From: Micromonospora lupini str. Lupac 08 | GTDB taxonomy: Bacteria; Actinomycetota; Actinomycetes; Mycobacteriales; Micromonosporaceae | NCBI RefSeq assembly: GCF_000297395.2 | Contig: NZ_HF570108.1 | Span: forward strand, 6,355,082-6,419,081 | DNA length: 64,000 bases | Reading direction: 5' to 3' | Made by a program: the position numbers and the translations under genes | The notes under the pieces: model-generated | What the model was told of the DNA's origin: nothing | The model's database searches: none | The model's input: only the letters and a program-made list of their open reading frames with translations | Shown: piece by piece, positions 1 to 9,184 of the stretch | Layout: each line of letters begins with the position of its first letter | How positions within the stretch are numbered: position 1 is the first letter of the stretch

Positions 1-366
1 CTGCGGCAACGCGCCGACCTCGGGCCGGCCACCGTGGCCGTCCGGTCCTACCTGGACGGCGACCTCACCGCCATCGACTCGGTCCCGGTACGGCAGCACA
101 CCGGCGGCGCGTTCATGGCGCACGCCTGGCAGGTGCTGCGGGACGTTCCGGCGGGCACCCCGGTCACCTACACCGGGTACGCGGCGCTGGCCGGCCGGCC
201 ACCGGCGGTACGCGCCGCGGCGGCGGCCTGTGCCCGCAACGCGGCGGCGCTCTTCGTACCCTGCCACCGGGTGCTGCGCACCGACGGCACCCTCGGCGGC
301 TACCGCTGGGGGCTGGACGTGAAGAAGTGGCTTCTCGGTCATGAGCGGCGGTTGACAGCAAGCTGA
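1..366 (+). CDS. ogt: Methylated-DNA--protein-cysteine methyltransferase, 5' truncated by window edge
   Basis: Suicide DNA-repair enzyme that moves the alkyl group of O6-alkylguanine to its own cysteine. The reading frame is open from base 1, so the true start lies outside the window; an internal GTG occurs at 34. The visible part is the C-terminal DNA-binding/active-site domain: VPAGTPVTYTGYAALAG is the usual entry to the helix-turn-helix, and FVPCHRVL carries the acceptor Cys in the PCHR motif, followed by GTLGGYRWGLDVKKWLL. It stops at TGA 364-366, 37 nt before the ABC exporter genes. An Ada-like or fused longer protein cannot be excluded because the N-terminus is missing. Confidence 0.9.
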   Translation: MRQRADLGPATVAVRSYLDGDLTAIDSVPVRQHTGGAFMAHAWQVLRDVPAGTPVTYTGYAALAGRPPAVRAAAAACARNAAALFVPCHRVLRTDGTLGGYRWGLDVKKWLLGHERRLTAS

Positions 367-384
367 CAGCAGCATCGACACCTA

Positions 385-404
385 TTGACGCTACCTTCGG
401 GTAG
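385..404 (+). promoter_or_regulatory. TTGACG box followed by CTACC-TTCG-GGTAG inverted repeat at exporter start
   Basis: TTGACG (385-390) resembles a -35 box. It is followed at once by a 5-bp inverted repeat CTACC/GGTAG around TTCG (391-404) whose last base is the first base of the annotated GTG. This could be a UUCG-capped RNA hairpin or a repressor operator between promoter and start. No clear -10 box or Shine-Dalgarno sequence is visible, so the reading is tentative. Confidence 0.35.
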
Positions 405-2272
405 TGCCTGTGGAGAGCGACGGCGACCGGGCCGCCCCGGTCGCCGCGGGCCGCCACCCCGTGCACAACCTCTGGCGGTTGCGCCGCTACCTGCGCCCGT
501 ACGCCGCCGAGTTCGCCTGGTTGCTGGTCGCAGGGCTCGCCGGCACGGCCGCCGGGATCGCCGTACCGCTTGTGGTGCAGCGGGTGGTGGACGGGCCGGT
601 GGCCCGGCACGAGCCGGCGGGTCTGCTCCAGCTCGGTGGTCTGGCGCTGGTGCTCGGCGTGGTCGAGGCGGCCCTCATCTTCATCCGCCGGTGGGTGCAG
701 TCCTCCTCGGCCGTGGGCATGGAGGCGGCACTGCGCGCCGACGTCTACGCGCACCTGCAACGGCTGCCGGCCAGCTTCCACGACCGCTGGCAGTCCGGCC
801 AACTGCTCTCCCGGATCACCAGCGACCTGTCGGTGATCCGCCGGTTCCTCTCGTTCGGTGTCTTCTTCCTGGTGCTCAACCTGACCACCTACGTGGTGGT
901 GGTGCTGCTGCTGATCCATCTGCACGCGGCCCTCGGGCTGCTGGTCGCGGCCAGCGCCGTGCCACTGCTGCTGATCACCCGCCGCTTCGGCCGGCACTAC
1001 CACACCGCGTCCCGCCGGATGCAGGATCAGCAGGGCGACGTGGCGACGCTTGTCGAGGAGACCGCGCAGGGCCTGCGCACCATGAAGGCGTACGGCCGGG
1101 GGCCGGAGTTGGCGGCCCGCTTCGCCGCCGGGGCCCGCACGCTGCACGACACCGGTGTGGGCAAGGGCCGGCTGCTGGCGAACACCGCGGCGCTGCTCGA
1201 CCTCGTGCCCAACGTGACCCTGGGCGTGGTGCTGGTGGCCGGGGCCGCCGCCGCCGCGCAGGGTGTGCTCACCATCGGCGAACTGGTGGCGTTCGCCAGC
1301 CTCCAACTGATGCTCATCTGGCCGGTGCAGTCGCTGGGCTGGATCATCGCCAACGGTCAGGAGGCGGCCACCGCCGCGGACCGCATCCAGGAGGTGCTGG
1401 ACACTCCGCCGCAGATCGTGGACGCTCCGGACGCCCGCGTGCTGGCCCGGGACGCGGTCCACGGCCGGCTCCGCTTCGAACGGGTCGACTTCCGCTACCC
1501 GGGCGCCAGCGCCGCCGTACTGCACGGGATCGATCTGACCGTCGAGCCGGGCGAGACGTTGGCTCTGGTCGGGGCCACCGGCTGCGGCAAGAGCACCCTG
1601 CTCTCCCTGGTGCCCCGGCTGCACGAGGTGACCGGCGGCCGGATCACCCTGGACGGGCACGACCTGCGCGAGCTGCGGCTGGCCTCGCTGCGCCGACTGG
1701 TCGGGGTGGCGTTCGAGGAGCCCACGCTCTTCTCGATGTCGGTGCGGGAGAACCTCACCCTGGGCCGCCCGGACGCCGACGACGACGAGGTCCGCGCGGC
1801 CCTCGCGCTGGCCCAGGCCGATTTCGCGTACGACCTGCCGTGGGGTCTGGCGACCCGGGTGGGTGAGCAGGGGCTGTCCCTCTCCGGCGGCCAGCGGCAG
1901 CGGTTGGCGCTCGCGCGGGCGGTGCTCGGCCGCCCGGCGCTGCTGGTGCTCGACGACCCGCTGTCCGCCCTCGACGTGCACACCGAGGCGCTCGTGGAGG
2001 CGGCGCTGCGGCAGGTCCTGCGGGCCAGCACCGCGCTGCTGGTGGTGCACCGGCCGTCGACGATCGCACTGGCCGACCGCGTCGCCCTGCTCGACGACGG
2101 ACGGATCGCCGCGGTCGGCAGGCACTCGGAACTGCTGGCGAGCGTGCCCGCCTACCGGGCGTTGCTCGCGGCCGAGCCGCCGGCCGGGGTCACCGACGCG
2201 ACGCCGGGGCGCACCGGGCCGGCGGCGCCCGACGCGTCCACCCCGGACGGCTGGGGGCTGGTGCGCTCGTGA
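404..2272 (+). CDS. ABC exporter half-transporter, subunit 1 (degenerate nucleotide site)
   Basis: A 622-aa type IV half-exporter: N-terminal six-helix membrane domain (about 30-320) followed by an ATPase domain. Walker A GATGCGKST lies near residue 390, signature LSGGQ and H-loop LLVVHRPS are intact, but the residue after the Walker B Asp is Asp rather than Glu (LLVLDDPLSALDV), and the Q-loop reads VAFEEPTLF where partner and relatives have Gln. Both changes are typical of the degenerate site of heterodimeric exporters. It overlaps the next gene by GTGA, so the two are probably co-translated and form one transporter. The substrate is unknown. The start is GTG 404 or GTG 410; neither has a good ribosome-binding site. 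Confidence 0.88.
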   Translation: MPVESDGDRAAPVAAGRHPVHNLWRLRRYLRPYAAEFAWLLVAGLAGTAAGIAVPLVVQRVVDGPVARHEPAGLLQLGGLALVLGVVEAALIFIRRWVQSSSAVGMEAALRADVYAHLQRLPASFHDRWQSGQLLSRITSDLSVIRRFLSFGVFFLVLNLTTYVVVVLLLIHLHAALGLLVAASAVPLLLITRRFGRHYHTASRRMQDQQGDVATLVEETAQGLRTMKAYGRGPELAARFAAGARTLHDTGVGKGRLLANTAALLDLVPNVTLGVVLVAGAAAAAQGVLTIGELVAFASLQLMLIWPVQSLGWIIANGQEAATAADRIQEVLDTPPQIVDAPDARVLARDAVHGRLRFERVDFRYPGASAAVLHGIDLTVEPGETLALVGATGCGKSTLLSLVPRLHEVTGGRITLDGHDLRELRLASLRRLVGVAFEEPTLFSMSVRENLTLGRPDADDDEVRAALALAQADFAYDLPWGLATRVGEQGLSLSGGQRQRLALARAVLGRPALLVLDDPLSALDVHTEALVEAALRQVLRASTALLVVHRPSTIALADRVALLDDGRIAAVGRHSELLASVPAYRALLAAEPPAGVTDATPGRTGPAAPDASTPDGWGLVRS

Positions 2273-4149
2273 ACTCCGCGGAGCCTGTCGACCCGCCCGG
2301 TGGGGAGGAGCCGGAGCTGAACCGCTGGCGGGGAACGGCAACCGACCCGGAGGCCGACCGGAGTCGGGCCGAGGAGACCACCCCGGAGGCGGTGGCCCGG
2401 CTGCGCCGGCACAGCCGAGCCCTGCTTGCCGACCTGCTGCGCCCGCACCGGGGTCGGCTCGCCGCGGCGGTCGGCCTGCTGCTGGCGCAGAACGCCGCCG
2501 CAATGGCCGGCCCGTACCTCGTCATGGTCGGCATCGACCGGGCCATCCCGCCGCTGCGGGCCGGGAACACCACCCCGCTTGTCGCCGTCGCCGGGGCGTT
2601 CGCCGTGGCCGCCGTCACCGAGTACGCGGCCCGCCGCGGCTTCCTCGCCCTCTCCGCCCGGATCGGCCAGGCCGTCCTCCTGGACCTGCGGCAGCGGGTG
2701 TTCGGGCACTTCCTGCGGCTGTCGGTGGGCTTCCACGAGCGGTACACGTCGGGCCGGATGGTGTCCCGGCTCACCAGTGACCTGGACTCGATCGCCGAAC
2801 TGGTCGACGGTGGGATCGACAGCCTGGTGCTGGCCGCGCTGTCGATCCTGACGGTGGCCGGCATCCTGCTCTGGCTGGACCTGCCGCTGGCCGCGGTGAC
2901 GCTGTTCGCGTTCCCGTTCCTGTTCTGGCTCTCCCGCTGGTTCGCCCGGGCGTCGGCGGGCGCGTACCGGCGGACCCGGGAGGCCGTCGCGCTTGTCATC
3001 GTGCACTTCGTCGAGTCGATGCGGGGCATCCGGGCCGTGCAGACGTTCCGCCGGGAGCCCCGCAACCAGCGGATCTTCGTGGCGCTCGGCGACGACTACC
3101 GGCAGACCAGCCTGCACGCGTTCCGGCTGATCGCCACGTACTCGCCGGCGATCAAGCTGATCGGCAACGTCACTGTCGCGCTCGTGCTCTGCTACGGCGG
3201 TTGGCGGGTGCTCGGCGGGCGGACCGAGGTCGGGGTGCTCGCCGCGTTCCTGCTCTACCTGCGCCGCTTCTTCGAGCCGATGCAGGAGCTGAGCCAGTTC
3301 TACAACTCGTTGCAGTCGGCGACGGCCGCGCTGGAGAAGCTGGCCGGGGTGCTCGACGAGCGGCCGGCCGTGGCCGAACCCGCCCGGCCGGTGCCGCTGC
3401 CGACCGGCAGCGGTCACGGCGAGCTGACCTTCCGGGGCGTCTCCTTCGGCTATCGCGCCGACACGCCCATCCTCGCCGGGCTGGACCTGACCGTGCCGGC
3501 CGGACAGACGGTGGCGCTGATCGGGCCGACCGGCGCGGGCAAGTCGACGATCGCCAAGCTGGTCGCCCGGTTCCACGACCCGGACGCCGGCAGCGTCCTG
3601 CTGGACGGGATCAACCTGCGCGAGGTGGCCGACGCCGACCTGCGCCGCGCGGTGGTGCTGGTGACCCAGGAGAACCACCTGTTCAGCGGCACGGTCGCGG
3701 AGAACATCCGGTTCGGCCGGCCGGACGCCGACGACGCCGAGGTGCGGGCCGCCGCGCAGGCGATCGGCGCGCACGACTTCATCGCCGCGCTCCCCGACGG
3801 GTACGCGACGCAGGTGCACCGGCGCGGCGGCCGGCTCTCCGCCGGGCAGCGGCAACTTGTCGCGTTCGCCCGGGCGTTCCTGGCCGACCCGACAGTGCTG
3901 ATCCTCGACGAGGCGACGTCGTCACTTGACGTGCCGACGGAACGGCTCGTGCAGCGGGCGCTCGGCACCATCCTGCGGGACCGTACCGCGCTGGTGATCG
4001 CACACCGCCTCTCCACTGTGGAGACCGCCGACCGGGTGCTCGTCCTCGACGGCGGGCAGCTCGTCGAGGACGGCCCACCCGCCGTTCTGGCCGCCACCGA
4101 CGGTCGCTACGCGGCCCTGCACCGGCAGTGGCGCGACTCGCTCGTGTAG
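2269..4149 (+). CDS. ABC exporter half-transporter, subunit 2 (catalytic nucleotide site)
   Basis: A 626-aa partner of the preceding gene, starting at the GTG inside its stop codon overlap. A charged N-terminal extension of about 55 residues precedes the membrane domain. The ATPase domain has Walker A GPTGAGKST (near residue 419), Q-loop VTQENHLF, signature LSAGQ, Walker B with catalytic Glu (VLILDEATSSLDV) and H-loop VIAHRLST. With subunit 1 lacking the Glu and Q-loop Gln, this subunit supplies the competent Walker B. The family exports drugs, lipids or peptides; nothing here identifies the cargo. Confidence 0.88.
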   Translation: MNSAEPVDPPGGEEPELNRWRGTATDPEADRSRAEETTPEAVARLRRHSRALLADLLRPHRGRLAAAVGLLLAQNAAAMAGPYLVMVGIDRAIPPLRAGNTTPLVAVAGAFAVAAVTEYAARRGFLALSARIGQAVLLDLRQRVFGHFLRLSVGFHERYTSGRMVSRLTSDLDSIAELVDGGIDSLVLAALSILTVAGILLWLDLPLAAVTLFAFPFLFWLSRWFARASAGAYRRTREAVALVIVHFVESMRGIRAVQTFRREPRNQRIFVALGDDYRQTSLHAFRLIATYSPAIKLIGNVTVALVLCYGGWRVLGGRTEVGVLAAFLLYLRRFFEPMQELSQFYNSLQSATAALEKLAGVLDERPAVAEPARPVPLPTGSGHGELTFRGVSFGYRADTPILAGLDLTVPAGQTVALIGPTGAGKSTIAKLVARFHDPDAGSVLLDGINLREVADADLRRAVVLVTQENHLFSGTVAENIRFGRPDADDAEVRAAAQAIGAHDFIAALPDGYATQVHRRGGRLSAGQRQLVAFARAFLADPTVLILDEATSSLDVPTERLVQRALGTILRDRTALVIAHRLSTVETADRVLVLDGGQLVEDGPPAVLAATDGRYAALHRQWRDSLV

Positions 4150-4205
4150 AGGCGGCGATACGCAACTCCGTGGCCCGGCACCCTACTGATGCCTACGATC
4201 GGCAG

Positions 4206-6770
4206 ATGACCGATACGGCGAGGACGGCCCGCGCCGGCGTTCCCGAGCGTCCGAGTCTGGACGGGCTCGAGGAGCGCTGGGCGCACCGCTGGCAGGAGGA
4301 CGGCACGTACGCGTTCGACCGCGCGAAAAAGCGGGGCGACGTGTACTCCATCGACACCCCGCCGCCGACCGTATCGGGCGAGCTGCACATGGGTCACGTC
4401 TTCTCGTACACGCACACCGACACCGTCGCCCGCTACCAGCGGATGCGCGGCAGGGCCGTGTTCTACCCGATCGGCTGGGACGACAACGGCCTGCCCACCG
4501 AGCGTCGGGTGCAGAACGTGTACGGGGTGCGCTGCGACCCGGCCCTGGCGTACGACCCGGTGTGGCGGCCCCCGGCCACCCCTGTCGACGACGCCGCGCG
4601 CCGCGACCCCACGCCGATCTCGCGGCGCAACTTCATCGAGCTGTGTGAGCTGCTGACGGTCGCCGACGAGCAGGTCTTCGAGGCCCTCTGGCGGCGGCTC
4701 GGGCTCTCGGTGGACTGGTCCCTGACGTACACGACGATCGGTCGGGTGGCGCGCGCCACGAGCCAGCGGGCGTTCGTGCGCAACCTGCGCCGCGGCGAGG
4801 CGTACCAGGCGGAGGCGCCGACGCTGTGGGATGTCGGCTTCGCCACCGCGGTCGCCCAGGCCGAGTTGGAGGATCGGGAGCGCCCCGGGGCCTACCACCG
4901 GCTGCGGTTCGTCGGGCCGGGCGGGCGCGAGGTGCTCATCGACACCACCCGGCCGGAGCTGTTGCCGGCCTGCGTCGCGCTGGTCTGCCACCCCGACGAC
5001 GAGCGGTACGCCGACCTGGTGGGTACGACGGTGCGCAGCCCGCTGTTCGACGTCGAGGTGCCGGTGCGCGCCCACCCGCTCGCCGAGCCGGGCAAGGGCA
5101 CCGGCGTCGCGATGGTCTGCACGTTCGGCGACCTGAGCGACGTGACCTGGTGGCGGGATCTCGAACTCGACACCCGGGTGGTCATCGGCCGCGACGGCCG
5201 CCTGCTCCCCGAGCCACCGGCCGGGGTGCCCGCCGCGCCGTACGCGGCGCTGGCCGGGCAGACCGTCAACGGCGCCCGCCGGGAGATCGTCGGGATGCTC
5301 GCCGACGCGGGTGACCTGATCGGTGAGCCGCGCCCGATCACCCATCCGGTGAAGTTCTACGAACGCGGCGACCGGCCACTGGAGATCGTCTCGACCCGCC
5401 AGTGGTATCTGCGCAACGGCGGGCGGGACGCCGACCTGCGGGCGACACTGCTGGCCCGGGGCGCGGAGCTGCACTGGGTGCCGGCGCACATGAAGCACCG
5501 CTACGACAACTGGGTGGGCGGCCTGACCGGCGACTGGCTGGTCAGTCGGCAGCGCTTCTTCGGCGTGCCGGTGCCGGTGTGGTACCGGCTCGACGACGCT
5601 GGCGAACCGGACTGGTCCCACCCTCTCACGCCCGATGAGTCCGCGCTGCCAGTCGATCCATCGAGCGATCCGGCGCCCGGTTTCCACGAGTCGCAGCGCG
5701 GCCGACCAGGCGGTTTCCTCGGTGACCCGGACGTGCTGGACACCTGGGCGACCTCGTCGCTGACCCCGCAGATCGTCGGTGGCTGGGAGACCGACCCGGA
5801 CCTGTTCGCGAAGGTCTTCCCGATGAACCTGCGTCCGCAGGGGCAGGAGATCATCCGGACCTGGCTGTTCGACACCGTCGTCCGGTCGCACTTCGAGCAC
5901 GGGGTGCTGCCCTGGCGGGACACCGTGCTCTCCGGCTGGATCCTCGACCCGGACCACAAGAAGATGGCCAAGTCCAAGGGGAACGTGGTCACCCCGCTGG
6001 CCCTGCTCGAGCAGCACGGCTCGGACGCGGTGCGCTACTGGGCGGCCAGCGGCAAGCCCGGCATGGACCTGGCCTTCGACCCGGCGCAGATCAAGGTCGG
6101 CCGGCGGCTGGCCACGAAGCTGCTCAACGCGACGAAGTTCGCGCTCGGCCTCGGCGCCGGGGACGCGTTGCGCGCGGTGGCGACCGCCCCGCTGGACCGG
6201 GCCATGCTCGCCGAACTGGCCACCGTGGTCAGCGCCGCGAGCACCGCCTTCGACTCCTACGACCACACGGCCGCGTTGCAGGCCACCGAGGCGTTCTTCT
6301 GGCGCTTCTGCGACGACTACATCGAGTTGGTCAAGGAACGGGCGTACGGCGCCGGAGCGGCGGCCGACTCGGCGCGGGCAGCGCTGGCCGGCGCACTGTC
6401 GGTGCAGCTACGGCTGTTCGCCCCGGTGCTGCCGTACGTCACCGAGGAGATCTGGTCGTGGTGGCGGTACGGGTCGGTGCACCGCGCGCCCTGGCCCACC
6501 ACGTACGAGGTGGACCGGACGATCGAGGGGACGGGCGAGCCGGCGCTGCTGCGGCTCGCGGGTGACGCGTTGGGCCAGGTGCGGCGGGCCAAGTCGGAAC
6601 GGAAGCTGTCCATGAAGGCGGAGGTGCCGCTGGCCGAGGCGCTGGGCCCGGCGGCGCTGCTGGAGCAGCTCACCCTGGTCGCCGACGACCTGCGCGCGGC
6701 CGGCCGGATCGGCAAGCTCGACCTGCTCCCGGACCGCACCCCGGAACTCGTCATCGCCTGCGCCTTCTGA
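4206..6770 (+). CDS. valS: Valine--tRNA ligase
   Basis: Charges tRNA-Val in the cytoplasm; class I synthetase of 854 aa. The frame is open from 4128, but that would overlap the exporter gene, and the first plausible initiator outside it is ATG 4206, giving MTDTARTARAGVPERPS. The HIGH-type signature appears as PPPTVSGELHMGH followed by VFSYTHTDTVARYQRMRG, typical of ValS, and the KMSKS loop as KKMAKSKGN. The CP1 editing domain lies between, with IDTTRPELLPACVAL, and the C-terminal anticodon-binding helices follow. It is the last gene of the plus-strand cluster and ends just before a strong hairpin. Homologous IleS is unlikely because of the TVSGELHMGHVFSYTHTD signature. Confidence 0.93.
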   Translation: MTDTARTARAGVPERPSLDGLEERWAHRWQEDGTYAFDRAKKRGDVYSIDTPPPTVSGELHMGHVFSYTHTDTVARYQRMRGRAVFYPIGWDDNGLPTERRVQNVYGVRCDPALAYDPVWRPPATPVDDAARRDPTPISRRNFIELCELLTVADEQVFEALWRRLGLSVDWSLTYTTIGRVARATSQRAFVRNLRRGEAYQAEAPTLWDVGFATAVAQAELEDRERPGAYHRLRFVGPGGREVLIDTTRPELLPACVALVCHPDDERYADLVGTTVRSPLFDVEVPVRAHPLAEPGKGTGVAMVCTFGDLSDVTWWRDLELDTRVVIGRDGRLLPEPPAGVPAAPYAALAGQTVNGARREIVGMLADAGDLIGEPRPITHPVKFYERGDRPLEIVSTRQWYLRNGGRDADLRATLLARGAELHWVPAHMKHRYDNWVGGLTGDWLVSRQRFFGVPVPVWYRLDDAGEPDWSHPLTPDESALPVDPSSDPAPGFHESQRGRPGGFLGDPDVLDTWATSSLTPQIVGGWETDPDLFAKVFPMNLRPQGQEIIRTWLFDTVVRSHFEHGVLPWRDTVLSGWILDPDHKKMAKSKGNVVTPLALLEQHGSDAVRYWAASGKPGMDLAFDPAQIKVGRRLATKLLNATKFALGLGAGDALRAVATAPLDRAMLAELATVVSAASTAFDSYDHTAALQATEAFFWRFCDDYIELVKERAYGAGAAADSARAALAGALSVQLRLFAPVLPYVTEEIWSWWRYGSVHRAPWPTTYEVDRTIEGTGEPALLRLAGDALGQVRRAKSERKLSMKAEVPLAEALGPAALLEQLTLVADDLRAAGRIGKLDLLPDRTPELVIACAF

Positions 6771-6775
6771 CCGGC

Positions 6776-6812
6776 GTCCGCCGCCGCCCACCCCCCGGGG
6801 GCGGCGGCGGAC
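6776..6812. terminator. Bidirectional GC-rich terminator hairpin, valS / 6820 gene
   Basis: Perfect 14-bp inverted repeat: arms 6776-6789 (GTCCGCCGCCGCCC) and 6799-6812, 9-nt loop. It sits in the 49-bp gap between convergent genes and lacks a U tract, as is usual for actinobacterial intergenic hairpins. Confidence 0.7.
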
Positions 6813-6819
6813 CCGTCGC

Positions 6820-7470
6820 TCACCAGCCGCGCAGGAAGCGCAGGCCGAGCAGGATGGCCGCCACGGCCGGCCCGACCAGCAGGGTGATCGCCTGGAGCCG
6901 GTACGGCATCCGATGCCGGGTCAGCTCGCCCGCGTTGCCCAGCACGATCGCCCCGGCCAGCATCAGGAACACGCCCCACCAGCCCGTCTCCAGGTGGAGG
7001 AGACGGATGTGGATCAGTTGCAGGGTCGCGCCGAGCAGCGCGCCGGTGAGCGCGAGCAGCGCCACCGCGCGGTGCAGACCACGCGCCAGCGGGTGGGCGG
7101 CCCGCCAGCCGTACGTGCCGGCGACCGCCAGGCAGGGCAGCCCCACCAGCAGCGGCCAGCCCTCCCCCATCGCCCCGAACATCAGCAGCGCGCCCACCAC
7201 GAACACGAGCGTGCCGACGCAGGCGATGACGTACCCGGCGAAGGCCCGACCGCCGCCGCGGGCCAGCAACGGCCCGCCGCCGGCCGCGATCAACGCGGCC
7301 GGGATCAGGATGAAGCCGGCCCACCAGTGGAACCGTCCGCTGCCCTGGGCGGCCGTCGCGACCGTCGCGCACGCCAGCCCGGCGACCGCCAGGCTCGTGA
7401 GCCACGGCCGGCTGCTCCGGGAGTACGGCTCAGCCAACGATGTCCAATCCGCTTCGACGCTCACACCCAC
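6820..7470 (-). CDS. Integral membrane protein of unknown function
   Basis: A 216-aa protein with about six to seven predicted membrane segments (for example LAVAGLACATVATAA, FILIPAALIAAGGG, VIACVGTLVFVVGALLMF, LVGLPCLAVAGTYGW, VALLALTGALLGA, VFLMLAGAIVLGNAG, ITLLVGPAVAAILLG). I do not recognise a named family and see no catalytic motif. It lies 87 nt downstream of the ABC-2 gene cluster on the same strand and could be its last member or independent. The short hydrophilic N-terminus is not a signal peptide. Confidence 0.7.
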   Translation of the reverse strand: MGVSVEADWTSLAEPYSRSSRPWLTSLAVAGLACATVATAAQGSGRFHWWAGFILIPAALIAAGGGPLLARGGGRAFAGYVIACVGTLVFVVGALLMFGAMGEGWPLLVGLPCLAVAGTYGWRAAHPLARGLHRAVALLALTGALLGATLQLIHIRLLHLETGWWGVFLMLAGAIVLGNAGELTRHRMPYRLQAITLLVGPAVAAILLGLRFLRGW

Positions 7471-7557
7471 GAGCCTGGGCCCAGGTGCCCCGTCCGGTCC
7501 ATCCGGCCAGCCCTACCCGTCGCCGGGGGCTGGCCGGAACCGTACCCCGCACCGGCC

Positions 7558-8268
7558 TCAGCTCGTCTCGCCGGCCACGCTGAACGAGCGGAGGCGGTCG
7601 ATCGCCAGCACTGTGAAACCGACACTGACCAGCGCGGTCATCACGGAGGCGACGGGCACCGACACGGTGGTCTCCAGCAGTCCGCTGGGGGCGAGCCGGT
7701 CGGCGAGGGCGATCACGTACTGCTGGATGGAGAGCACCTTCGTGCCACTGACGAAGTTGCCCAGCAGCCCCTCCCAGATCAGCACGTAGACCAGGCCGAG
7801 CAGCACCGGCCGCCGGGTGACCAGGCTGAGCGCGAGGAACAGCGCCGAGTACGCCAGCGCGCCGAGCGCCGCCGCGAACGCCAGCGCCAGACCGAGGCGT
7901 ACCGAATCGGCAAGCACGCCCGCGACGTAGAGCGGCACCGCGACGGTGGCCGCGGTGACCCCGGCGGCCACCCCGAGCTTCGGCAGGATGATCTGCCAGC
8001 GCGGCAGAGGCTTCGTCAGGATGTGCACGACGGTGCCGTCGTCGATCTCCGCGCCCAGCACGCCGGTACCGATGATCAACGACACCACCGGCAGCACCAC
8101 CGCCAGGCCGAGGCCGACCAGCACCGGCGGCCCCCACTCGCCCGGGTCCACGCCCAGCGACCGACAGAGGACGGCCAGCCCGAGCAGCACCAACGGCAGC
8201 GGGAGCAGCAGCAGGAACCGGCGCCGGCCGAACAGGCCACGCGCGGTGATCCAGGTAATGGTCGACAT
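7558..8268 (-). CDS. ABC-2 type transporter permease
   Basis: A 236-aa membrane protein with about six hydrophobic segments and the common ABC-2 features GAEIDDGTVVHILTKPLPR and WQIILPKLGVA after the second helix. It follows the ATPase gene 8273-9184 by 4 nt and is the last of four genes transcribed leftwards (ATPase, permease, ATPase, permease). Presumably it forms an export or membrane-remodelling complex with that ATPase. The substrate cannot be told from sequence. Confidence 0.85.
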   Translation of the reverse strand: MSTITWITARGLFGRRRFLLLLPLPLVLLGLAVLCRSLGVDPGEWGPPVLVGLGLAVVLPVVSLIIGTGVLGAEIDDGTVVHILTKPLPRWQIILPKLGVAAGVTAATVAVPLYVAGVLADSVRLGLALAFAAALGALAYSALFLALSLVTRRPVLLGLVYVLIWEGLLGNFVSGTKVLSIQQYVIALADRLAPSGLLETTVSVPVASVMTALVSVGFTVLAIDRLRSFSVAGETS

Positions 8269-8272
8269 GTTC

Positions 8273-9184
8273 TCAGGCCTCCACCAGGTAGGAGAAGACG
8301 CTCTCCAGGGACTCGTCGGACGGCACCAGCTGACGCACCCGGATGCCCTGGCTCAGGGCGATCCGGGGCAGCGCCCGGGTGAAGGCGCCGTAGTCGCCGG
8401 CGCGTACGGTCAGGCCGGTGCGGTCCAGCTCGACGCCGCTCACCGACGCCTCGGCGATCAGGGCGACGGCAAGCGCCCGGTCGTCGGTGGAGCGCACCGC
8501 GAAGACGTGCGGGCGGTTGGTCATCAGCCGGCGGATGGTCCGGAAGTCACCGGAGGCCGCCAGTCGACCGGCCACCATCACCTGCACCGTCCCGGAGACC
8601 TGCTCGACCTCCTCCAGGATGTGCGAGCTGAACAGGATCGTCCGGCCGGCGTCACCCAGCTTGTGCAGCAGCTCCATCATGTGCAGCCGCTGGCGCGGGT
8701 CCATGCCGTTGAACGGCTCGTCGAGCAGTAACACCTGCGGGTCGTGCACCAGCGCGGCGGCCACCCGGGCGCGCTGACGCATCCCCTTGGAGTACGTGCC
8801 GATCCGGCGGTCCTGCGCCGACTCCAGCTCCACCAGGTCGATGGCCCGCCGGGCCGCCGCCGCCGGGTCGGCCAGCCGGTGCAGCTTCGCGCTGGCGAGC
8901 ACGAACTCGTACGCGGTGAGGAAACTCTGCACCGCCTCCCGCTCGCTGACCAGCCCCAGCCGGCGGTAGACGTCGGGATTGCGCCAGGTCGGCTCGTCGT
9001 CGAGGGTCACCGTTCCGCGCGACGGGGCGAGGAACCCGGCCATCATGTGCAGCAGCGTGGTCTTGCCGGCGCCGTTCGGCCCGAGCAGACCTGTCACGCC
9101 CGGCCCGAGGGCCATGCTGATGTCGTTGACGGCGACCACGTTGCCGTACCACCGGGACACCCCGGTCAGGCTCAGCGTGCTCAT
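8273..9184 (-). CDS. ABC transporter ATP-binding protein
   Basis: A 303-aa ATPase: Walker A GPNGAGKTT, signature region TYSKGMRQR, Walker B VLLLDEPFNGMD and H-loop LFSSHILEEVE, the pattern of ABC-2 exporter ATPases. A C-terminal extension of about 90 residues follows, as in antibiotic or Na+ exporters. Its ATG overlaps the previous permease stop as TGATG, so translation is likely coupled. Likely partner is the permease 7558-8268, possibly also 9184-10089. Confidence 0.9.
   Translation of the reverse strand: MSTLSLTGVSRWYGNVVAVNDISMALGPGVTGLLGPNGAGKTTLLHMMAGFLAPSRGTVTLDDEPTWRNPDVYRRLGLVSEREAVQSFLTAYEFVLASAKLHRLADPAAAARRAIDLVELESAQDRRIGTYSKGMRQRARVAAALVHDPQVLLLDEPFNGMDPRQRLHMMELLHKLGDAGRTILFSSHILEEVEQVSGTVQVMVAGRLAASGDFRTIRRLMTNRPHVFAVRSTDDRALAVALIAEASVSGVELDRTGLTVRAGDYGAFTRALPRIALSQGIRVRQLVPSDESLESVFSYLVEA

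Noticed and set aside
164..2503. Very long minus-strand open frame over the exporter genes
   Set aside because: Arg/Pro/Gly-rich shadow of GC-rich plus-strand coding; no domain; the plus-strand frames carry clear ABC motifs.
4107..6266. 719-codon minus-strand frame over valS
   Set aside because: Antisense shadow of valS with biased composition and no recognisable domain.
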